Below, in pieces: positions 1 through 4,364 of a stretch of DNA of 6,267 nt. The translations under genes and the position numbers were made by a program. The stretch is from an uncultured Bacteroides sp. (GTDB taxonomy: Bacteria > Bacteroidota > Bacteroidia > Bacteroidales > Bacteroidaceae). The stretch lies in the NCBI GenBank assembly GCA_900557355.1, contig USSR01000425.1:1-6267 (forward strand), given 5' to 3'. Position 1 is the stretch's first letter; each line of letters starts with the position of its first letter. Under the pieces are notes generated by a model. It was not told the DNA's origin and did no database searches. It saw only the letters and a program-made list of their open reading frames with translations.

Positions 1-283
1 GATTATCGGTACGGTAGGACAGTTGCAGTTCGAGGTTATCCAGTATCGCTTGGAGAATGAATACAGTGCGAAGTGTCGTTGGGAACCGTTGAGCTTGTAT
101 AAGGCTTGCTGGATAGAGAGTGATAATCCGGAAGAGCTGGAAGCCTTTAAAAAGCGCAAGTATCAGTATATGGCAAAGGATCGTGAGGGTAGGGATGTAT
201 TCTTGGCTGATAGCGGTTATGTGTTGCAGATGGCGCAGATGGACTTTAAAAATATTAAGTTCCACTTTACAAGTGAGTTCTGA
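1..283 (+). CDS. prfC: Peptide chain release factor 3 (RF3), C-terminal end only
   Basis: This is the last 93 residues of a GTPase that recycles release factors RF1 and RF2 from the ribosome after peptide release; it acts in the cytoplasm. The frame is already open at base 2 and runs to TGA at 281-283, so the start lies outside the window. The visible part opens with IIGTVGQLQFEV, the conserved GxVGxLQFEV segment of the RF3 C-terminal domain. It continues with a YRLENEY segment, an RWEP region, and an ending of the form LAQMDFKNIKFHFTSEF, which matches the family's usual ending (a segment like VQFHxTREF). The GTPase domain is not visible. RF3 proteins are usually about 520-530 residues, so roughly 18% is present. 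The TTG at 23 is an internal Leu codon, not a start. An intrinsic terminator follows 27 bases after the stop. The identification rests on recalled family motifs and is fairly secure. Confidence 0.9.
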   Translation, partial: IIGTVGQLQFEVIQYRLENEYSAKCRWEPLSLYKACWIESDNPEELEAFKKRKYQYMAKDREGRDVFLADSGYVLQMAQMDFKNIKFHFTSEF

Positions 284-309
284 TTTTTCTTGTTTTAAGA
301 TAGATAGGG

Positions 310-343
310 GGCATAAAGTAACGAAAAACTTTGTGCCTTTTTT
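310..343 (+). terminator. Intrinsic terminator after prfC
   Basis: A 10-bp stem pairs GGCATAAAGT (310-319) with ACTTTGTGCC (328-337). All positions pair, with one G-U wobble, around an 8-base loop, AACGAAAA. Six T residues follow at 338-343. This is a textbook Rho-independent terminator for prfC. Its T tract runs into the TTTG (341-344) that looks like the -33 element of the next gene's promoter, so the two signals are fused back to back. Confidence 0.88.
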
Positions 344-373
344 GTTTATTATGTAGAGAAAGCATTACCTTTG
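341..373 (+). promoter_or_regulatory. Bacteroidota-type promoter for the HTH regulator gene
   Basis: TTTG at 341-344 and TACCTTTG at 366-373 match the Bacteroidota primary sigma factor consensus (TTTG at -33, TAnnTTTG at -7), with a 21-base spacer. Transcription would start near 380 and give a leader of about 47 nt before the ATG at 427. This is a strong reason to reject the longer reading of the gene from TTG 331, because that start lies upstream of the promoter and inside the prfC terminator. Confidence 0.75.
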
Positions 374-426
374 TGACACTAAGATTGATATGTGTTGATT
401 ATAAAAACTACGACAAAACATTGATT

Positions 427-1413
427 ATGAAAAGCGGATATATGCTATTCTTTTTGTCCTTTCTTTTTCTTCTGGGGCTGACGGCTTGCACTGCCCCTGT
501 CAGTAAAACCATGCTCGATTATGAACAATCCCTTGTCCGTGCCGACTCTTTAGTACAAGCCGGTGTCGCCGATAGTGCCCAAACCGCCCGTCTGCTTTCC
601 GAACTGCATCGTGAATATAACAGGGTGAAGGAACTCTCCGACGGAAAGCGCGTCCGCCTGATGCCTGCCGATAAGCGGAAGCAATTCTTCTGGGGAGCAT
701 TTACTGCTCTGATGATAGGCCTGAACGTATGGCTTTCCATAAGCAATATCAAGTTTTCGACCGACCGTAAGCATCGCCGTTACCTCATTGATTTGAGCGA
801 GAATGAGCAACGCCTGCGCAACAATGAACTGGAAAAAAATGAATTGCAGGAGTGCCTGCAGGAGATGTCACTGACGGATGAGGAACGGGAAGAAGTACAC
901 CGGTCATTGATGAACCTTATGGAGCATGGCAGTCACTTGTGTGATGAGAACGCATCCCTTCGTGCCCGCCTTAAGGATTATGAAAAGCGTCCCTTCCCCC
1001 GCGAACTGGAATTGTTGCGGAAGGAGGGGGAGCGTGCGCACGTGTTGGATGGCCAGGTACAGGCACTCACTTCTGTCTTGATAGATCGCGATGAGGTAGT
1101 GGGGCAACTGCGCAGTCATCCCAAGTTTCTCACGGACGAACAGTGGAGATACCTGCAAACACTCACGGATCGTGTGTACGAAGGGTTTACCACCCGCCTT
1201 GCCGGACGTTTCCCGAAACTTACGCCTGCCGATCTTCAGCTTTGCCTGCTCATCCGGTTGCGCTTTACCAACGCGCAGGTTGCTACGTTGACGGCCGTGT
1301 CGCCCGCTTCGGTATCTCAGCAGAAGTTCCGGTTGAAGAAGAGGCTGTTGCAGATGGACGAGGCGTTGTTTGCCAACGGTGAAACGGTGGATGCGGTGGT
1401 GGAAGGGTGCTGA
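427..1413 (+). CDS. Predicted membrane-tethered transcription regulator: lipobox, one TM helix, coiled coil, LuxR-like HTH
   Basis: This is a 328-residue protein, probably a one-component regulator anchored in the inner membrane. Residues 1-20 form a hydrophobic signal sequence ending in LTAC, a lipobox with Cys21 as the candidate lipidated residue. Residues 35-75 (with ADSLVQAGVADSAQ) resemble a single degenerate TPR-like hairpin. Residues 87-106 form a clear membrane helix beginning FFWGAF, followed by positive charges (KHRR). Residues about 118-215 are highly charged with coiled-coil character. Residues 264-308 (LTPADLQLCLLIRL to SVSQQKFRLKKRL) resemble the LuxR/GerE-type HTH at the end of Bacteroides TPR-TM-HTH regulators. 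In those relatives the extracytoplasmic part usually holds several TPR repeats; here it is only about 65 residues. ATG 427 is chosen because it gives the signal peptide and lies downstream of the promoter; an in-frame TTG at 331 would add 32 unlikely residues. The ligand and target genes are unknown. The gene is alone in its transcription unit. Confidence 0.75.
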   Translation: MKSGYMLFFLSFLFLLGLTACTAPVSKTMLDYEQSLVRADSLVQAGVADSAQTARLLSELHREYNRVKELSDGKRVRLMPADKRKQFFWGAFTALMIGLNVWLSISNIKFSTDRKHRRYLIDLSENEQRLRNNELEKNELQECLQEMSLTDEEREEVHRSLMNLMEHGSHLCDENASLRARLKDYEKRPFPRELELLRKEGERAHVLDGQVQALTSVLIDRDEVVGQLRSHPKFLTDEQWRYLQTLTDRVYEGFTTRLAGRFPKLTPADLQLCLLIRLRFTNAQVATLTAVSPASVSQQKFRLKKRLLQMDEALFANGETVDAVVEGC

Positions 1414-1520
1414 ACTCCTTGTATCAGTCTGGTTTTGATATTATTATTTATTCTTTTCTTGATTTTCAACGTCTTAATAGTGCTGTATTCTCGATTTTAT
1501 TACTAATTCTGCTATGGGTT

Positions 1521-1607
1521 TAAATTTTACCGTCGTAAATTTTACAATGGTAATGTTTCTTGTTATAAAGTCAGATATAATCAAGATAGAATATGAAATT
1601 TTACAAT
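1521..1607 (+). repeat. Three copies of AAATTTTAC before and across the ATPase gene start
   Basis: The motif AAATTTTAC occurs at 1522-1530, 1537-1545 and 1596-1604. The first two extend to TAAATTTTAC. The last two extend to AAATTTTACAAT (1537-1548 and 1596-1607). The middle copy sits in GTAAATTTTAC (1535-1545), an interrupted palindrome (GTAAA-T-TTTAC). The third copy lies within the first codons (MKFYN) of the ATPase pseudogene. This could be a set of operator sites, or a partial duplication of the gene's start. The sequence is AT-rich, so some recurrence is expected by chance. The surrounding 1414-1592 gap otherwise shows no convincing promoter or terminator. Confidence 0.45.
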
Positions 1608-2793
1608 AGAGAAAAAGAATTAGCCTCATTGGAAAAGATTCGCGGAGTATCTTTTTCGGTGCATTCACAAATGACTGTACTTACCGGACGGAGGCGCATT
1701 GGTAAAACCAGTCTTATTTTCAAAAGTTGTGAAGGTACGCCTACGGTGTATCTGTTTGTCAGTCGAAGTAATGAAACAGATATTTGTTTGCGGTTTACTT
1801 CTGAAATTCGGCAGTCACTCAATATTTACGTGCCGGAACTTACTAATTTTGCAGAGATGTTCCGCTTCTTGATGGATTTGGGTACACGGATGGAATACAA
1901 TCTGATTATAGATGAGTTTCTTCAGGGACTCCAAGGAACCGTTGTACGGTCGTGCCGATAGTATAATGAAATTGGCTCCTTTTACTACTTCGGTGTTGAA
2001 AGAAATTATGTCGGATCATAAACCGGACTATACTAAAGATGATTTATTGGGACTTTATACTTTTACCGGTGGTGTCCCGAAGTATATCGAGCAGTTTATG
2101 GATAATGGATGTACGGATGTGGAAAGTATGGTGGACTTTATGCTACAACCTGATTCATCCTTTCTGACAGAAGGGCAAGCTTTGCTGGTGCAAGAATTCG
2201 GTAAAAAGTACGGCAATTACTTTTCTATTCTATCCGCAATTTCCAATGGCAGGAATACTTTGTCGGAGATGGATACGGTTATGGGAGGGATCAGTCTGGG
2301 CGGACAACTGAAAAGATTGGAAGAAGACTATGGGCTGGTAAAGAAGAAACGGCCGATATTTTCAAAAGAGAGTTCTCAAACAGTCCGTTATGAGGTATCG
2401 GATCTGTTTTTGCGTTTCTGGTTCCGGTATTTTATCAAGTATCAAAATTATATAGAGATACAGAATTTTGAACGCTTGGCTGACATTATTAAAAAGGATT
2501 ATCCCATTTTCTCCGGTTTGGCATTGGAAATGTACTTCCACCAACAGATGATGGAGAGTAAGGAATTTGCAGACATAGGCTCATGGTGGCAGGGCAAAAA
2601 CAATAAAGATCAGGATGAAATTGATATTGTAGGACTATATGCGGAGGAGAAGAAAGCTTTGGTGGCAGAGGTGAAAAGGCAATCCAAGAATTTCAAGCCG
2701 GATTTGTTTGCATTCAAAGTAGAGGAATTGAGGAAGAAAGCTTTGTTTAAGTATGAGATAGAGAGCAGATTGTTCTCAATGGAAGATATGTAG
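1593..2793 (+). pseudogene. DUF234-type AAA ATPase, broken by internal deletion and frameshift
   Basis: Two overlapping reading frames together make one damaged gene. The first (1593-1961) begins MKFYNREKEL and has a Walker A motif, GRRRIGKT, at residues 32-39 and a Walker B motif, NLIIDEF, at 103-109. It then runs out of frame and stops at TAG 1959-1961. The second (open from 1912, +1 frame, stop 2791-2793) resumes with RDSKEPLYGRAD, then LYTFTGGVPKYIE, a winged-helix-like middle, and a C-terminal DUF234 domain with GSWWQ, DEIDIVG and VAEVKRQ. The last two form a PD-(D/E)xK-like pattern (Asp, then Glu-x-Lys). From memory, intact relatives are about 440-460 residues and carry about 45 more residues, including the sensor-1 region, between IDEF and KEPLxGRAD. 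About 1200 bp remain, so a real deletion at about 1917-1925 is the simplest reading, not a single-base error. The relatives are common, multicopy and of uncertain cellular role. The second frame could still be translated from ATG 1912, but no Shine-Dalgarno is visible. Confidence 0.85.
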
Positions 2794-2804
2794 ATATGGA
2801 ATGG

Positions 2805-2870
2805 CATTCAGTCGTTACTTCATTTCCATTCAGTCGTTACTTTAACCCTATTCAGTCGTTACTTCATTCT
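2805..2870 (+). repeat. Tandem repeat, three units with exact 22-bp period
   Basis: The 15-bp core ATTCAGTCGTTACTT is identical at 2806-2820, 2828-2842 and 2850-2864. Copies start exactly 22 bp apart, about two helical turns. The 7-base linkers vary: CATTTCC and TAACCCT, with CATTCTC after the last core. The array begins 11 bases after the stop of the ATPase pseudogene and ends directly at a GC-rich hairpin. Since 22 is not a multiple of 3, the array cannot encode a repeated peptide, which supports a DNA- or RNA-level role or a slippage-type minisatellite. It is too short in unit and number to be called a CRISPR array. Confidence 0.85.
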
Positions 2871-2905
2871 CCCCCTCTTCAGAATATGCTTTGGAGGGGG
2901 AAGAA
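2867..2905. other. GC-rich hairpin next to the 22-bp repeats
   Basis: TTCTCCCCCTC (2867-2877) pairs with GAGGGGG followed by AAGAA (2894-2905). This gives 11 pairs with one bulged A and a 16-base loop. The CCCCCTC/GAGGGGG core is perfect. No T run follows on either strand, so it is not a standard intrinsic terminator. It may still end or stabilise the transcript of the upstream pseudogene, or be part of a small repeat element together with the 22-bp array. Confidence 0.6.
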
Positions 2906-3090
2906 CAATTTCGGATATTTGGCTTCTGCGGTCTGTTTCACAGAAAATGTGGCAGGTAATTATTTACTGCTGAAAGACAAAATTGATATTGCTGGATTAA
3001 ACTCATGTGATTTATTGACCGACCTAGCAATTGCCTGTTTTTTTCCTCTTGTAGAGTACTTCTGCAAAGCTCTTCCTCATTATTAACGCT

Positions 3091-3225
3091 TTACGCTTTC
3101 TGCTTGTAGAGATTACCGCTATGTCCGGTCATGTCATACTTATTCTCTCTTAATTCGTTGTAGAGAATACCTTTTTGTAATTGCTTGTCTGATAGTGCTT
3201 TATGTAAATGGTTGGTAGATGCCAT
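3091..3225 (-). CDS. Possible small protein of 44 residues, minus strand
   Basis: A short frame starts at ATG (bases 3225-3223, minus strand) and ends at TAA (3093-3091). It encodes 44 residues beginning MASTNHLHKALSDK and ending GNLYKQKA, hydrophilic and basic, with no signal or membrane segment. Purine-rich GGGGAG and AGGGA lie upstream of the start and could serve as a ribosome binding site. The ORF would be divergent from the HU-type gene, whose predicted promoter begins four bases upstream of this start. After the TAA the same frame stays open to TGA at 2940-2938, so the 44 codons could be the front of a once-longer gene of about 95 codons. I do not recognise the protein, and no Bacteroidota promoter is evident on this strand. 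A chance ORF remains possible. Confidence 0.3.
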   Translation of the reverse strand: MASTNHLHKALSDKQLQKGILYNELRENKYDMTGHSGNLYKQKA

Positions 3226-3228
3226 TTT

Positions 3229-3260
3229 CTTGTTTTCCCTGCTTTCTCCCCTTAACTTTG
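3229..3260 (+). promoter_or_regulatory. Bacteroidota-type promoter for the HU-HIG gene
   Basis: CTTG at 3229-3232 (a TTG-containing -33 element) and TAACTTTG at 3253-3260 (a perfect TAnnTTTG -7) are separated by 20 bases. Transcription would begin near 3267. This leaves an untranslated leader of about 120 nt before ATG 3387, long for the genus. The promoter's left edge abuts the start codon of the possible minus-strand small ORF. Confidence 0.7.
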
Positions 3261-3266
3261 CAACAT

Positions 3267-3386
3267 CGAATTTGAGAAGGACAGAGGCTCTGACCGTTGA
3301 GGCCTCACGACAGAAACTCTTCCTTTTTGAATGAGAAAAGAGAAACTAAGTATATAATATTATTAATCATTTAAATTTTTACGATT
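3267..3386 (+). other. Long 5' leader of the HU-HIG gene with possible secondary structure
   Basis: The predicted leader has a GC-richer first half and a very AT-rich second half without a Shine-Dalgarno sequence. The first half contains GAGGC (3284-3288) facing GCCTC (3302-3306), a 5-bp stem extended by one T-G pair. It also contains CAGAG-G-CTCTG (3282-3292) as a competing inverted repeat. A further CTCTT/AAGAG pairing lies at 3317-3321 and 3338-3342. None matches a riboswitch I recognise. The alternative pairings might allow regulation of the gene, but this is inference. Confidence 0.35.
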
Positions 3387-3872
3387 ATGGCATTTTTTAA
3401 AAGAATTCAGCAAAAAATCAACAGTTTGTGGTATCCTCAATCAGTAACAGTAGGCAAACCGGTAACTACCGATCAGGTCGCTGATCAATTGGCTATTCTC
3501 TCTACAGTGACACGAGGTGATACGTATGCAGTTATGAAAAACTTGGGTGCTGTCTTGGGTAATTACATGGCACAAGGACGCACTGTGAAGATTGATGGGG
3601 TAGGTACATTTTATTATACGGCTTCTGCCTGTAAGAAAGGTGTGCAGACGGCAGCAGAAGTAAGCGCTTCGCAGATTAACGGTGTTCGTGTTCGCTTTAT
3701 TCCTGAAGTAGGACGTAATAGCGGTCGCCAAGTAACGACCCGTTCTATGGTCGATGCCAATATCTTTTGGGAAGAGTGGGGTAAAAACTCCATTGACACC
3801 GGAAATAGTGGTTCGGGTAATCAAGGTGGCGGTTCCGGTGACGGCGGCATTGAAGATGATCCCTTAGGTTAA
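3387..3872 (+). CDS. HU-family DNA-binding protein of the HU-HIG type with glycine-rich tail
   Basis: This 161-residue protein is related to the histone-like HU/IHF fold, in the Bacteroidota subgroup described as HU domain fused to a wHTH, Ig or glycine-rich motif. Residues about 1-130 form the HU-like core. VTTDQVADQLAILSTVTRGD and the following helix correspond to the dimerising helices, GRTVKIDGVGTFYYT (65-79) to HU's GFGTF-type turn, and VRFIPEVGRNSG (102-113) to the strand after the DNA-binding arm. Residues 139-154 are a Gly/Ser-rich tail ending in an acidic stretch (IEDDPLG). ATG 3387 gives the usual MAFFKRIQQK-type start of the group. It has its own promoter and terminator. In many Bacteroidota genomes such genes sit beside a small 'smalltalk' protein and an N-acetylmuramoyl-L-alanine amidase; neither follows here. 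It probably binds DNA, but its target and role are not shown by the sequence. Confidence 0.85.
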   Translation: MAFFKRIQQKINSLWYPQSVTVGKPVTTDQVADQLAILSTVTRGDTYAVMKNLGAVLGNYMAQGRTVKIDGVGTFYYTASACKKGVQTAAEVSASQINGVRVRFIPEVGRNSGRQVTTRSMVDANIFWEEWGKNSIDTGNSGSGNQGGGSGDGGIEDDPLG

Positions 3873-3924
3873 TCCTTCTTATTTTGGCAAACTATTGTTT
3901 TTTTGACACATGTTTGTGAAAATC

Positions 3925-3968
3925 AGTTCCTGTGCTGCCGAAAAAGGTGGTACGGGAACTTTCGTTTT
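3925..3968 (+). terminator. Intrinsic terminator after the HU-HIG gene
   Basis: A 15-bp stem pairs AGTTCCTGTGCTGCC (3925-3939) with GGTGGTACGGGAACT (3946-3960). Every position pairs, with four G-U wobbles, around a GAAAAA loop. The downstream tail, TTCGTTTT (3961-3968), is a modest T tract. The wobbles all favour folding of the + strand RNA, which supports termination of transcripts from the HU-HIG gene and isolates it from the decarboxylase operon. Confidence 0.8.
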
Positions 3969-4004
3969 AGCATATTTTATCGTTCTTTTTCTATTTTAAT
4001 TCAT

Positions 4005-4033
4005 CAAAAATCCGTAATTTCGGACGATTTTTT
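4005..4033 (+). promoter_or_regulatory. Small dyad and possible -7 element in front of oadG
   Basis: TCCG (4011-4014) and CGGA (4021-4024) face each other across TAATTT, with A residues before (4006-4010) and six T residues after (4028-4033). This could act as a weak terminator or attenuator. The same bases contain TAATTTCG (4015-4022), one mismatch from the TAnnTTTG -7 consensus, but no good TTTG lies about 20 bases upstream. The oadG operon must be transcribed from somewhere in 3969-4060, and this is the best candidate I can see. The assignment is weak. Confidence 0.3.
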
Positions 4034-4066
4034 GCAAAACAGACCGAATAACTAATAATTTATAAT

Positions 4067-4327
4067 ATGGAAAATCTCAACACAGCGCTTCTGCTGATGG
4101 TGGTAGGTATGACGACAGTGTTCGCTATCCTGCTGATTGTAATCTACTTAGGTAAAGGACTTATTCTTCTGGTAAACAAGTATGCCCCCGAAGAGGTGGT
4201 GCCGGATAAGAAAGGTGCGCAAGGTTCCGCAGCGATTCCCGGAAATATTTTGGCTGCTATCAGTGCCGCTGTAACAGTGGTGACACAAGGCAAGGGTAAA
4301 GTAGCCAAGGTCGAGAAAGTAAAATGA
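4067..4327 (+). CDS. oadG: Oxaloacetate decarboxylase gamma subunit (Na+ pump membrane anchor)
   Basis: This is an 86-residue subunit of the biotin-dependent sodium-pumping decarboxylase. In the family it anchors the alpha subunit to the membrane-embedded beta subunit and helps assembly. Residues 8-28 (LLLMVVGMTTVFAILLIVIYL) form the single membrane helix with the VVGMTTVF signature. A short linker containing PEEVVPD follows, then an Ala-rich amphipathic segment, NILAAISAAVTVV (60-72), and a lysine-rich end. Length and layout fit OadG. The protein has no His or Cys, unlike the Klebsiella gamma subunit, whose C-terminal His residues are associated with zinc. It is first in the operon, 37 bases ahead of oadA. 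The name is supported by position as much as by sequence, since these small subunits diverge fast. Confidence 0.88.
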   Translation: MENLNTALLLMVVGMTTVFAILLIVIYLGKGLILLVNKYAPEEVVPDKKGAQGSAAIPGNILAAISAAVTVVTQGKGKVAKVEKVK

Positions 4328-4364
4328 TAATCTTTAATAAAAAACACACATCTATTTATTTAGT

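Larger units (their letters stand above)
2794..3386. other. Gene-poor region of 593 bases: repeats, hairpin, possible small ORF, promoter and leader
   Basis: No convincing + strand gene lies between the ATPase pseudogene and the HU-type gene. In order, the stretch holds a three-unit 22-bp tandem repeat (2805-2870), a GC-rich hairpin (2867-2905), a featureless part with a T run at 3038-3044, a possible 44-codon minus-strand ORF (3091-3225), a + strand promoter (3229-3260) and an AT-rich leader of about 120 nt. A + strand frame open at 2796-3086 runs through the repeats in shifting phases and does not look like a protein. Confidence 0.6.

Noticed and set aside
331..426. 32-residue N-terminal extension of the HTH regulator from TTG 331
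   Set aside because: It starts inside the prfC terminator and upstream of the predicted promoter, and would bury the signal peptide. ATG 427 fits better.
1422..1440. Terminator after the HTH regulator gene (TATCA/TGATA)
   Set aside because: The stem is only 5 AT-rich pairs with a 9-base loop and no T run, so it is too weak to support.
2805..2870. CRISPR array
   Set aside because: The 15-bp repeats and 7-base linkers are far too short, there are only three units, and no cas genes are nearby.
3027..3044. Intrinsic terminator (GCAATTGC plus T7)
   Set aside because: The palindrome has no loop and cannot form a proper hairpin. The T run alone is not enough.
3025..3080. 18-codon minus-strand ORF (MRKSFAEVLYKRKKTGNC) as an integrase N-terminal remnant
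   Set aside because: It has a vague likeness to the starts of Bacteroidota tyrosine recombinases, but it is too short, and nothing downstream continues the similarity.
2796..3086. + strand ORF of 96 codons
   Set aside because: It runs through the 22-bp repeats in shifting phases and through the hairpin, has no recognisable domain and looks like chance.
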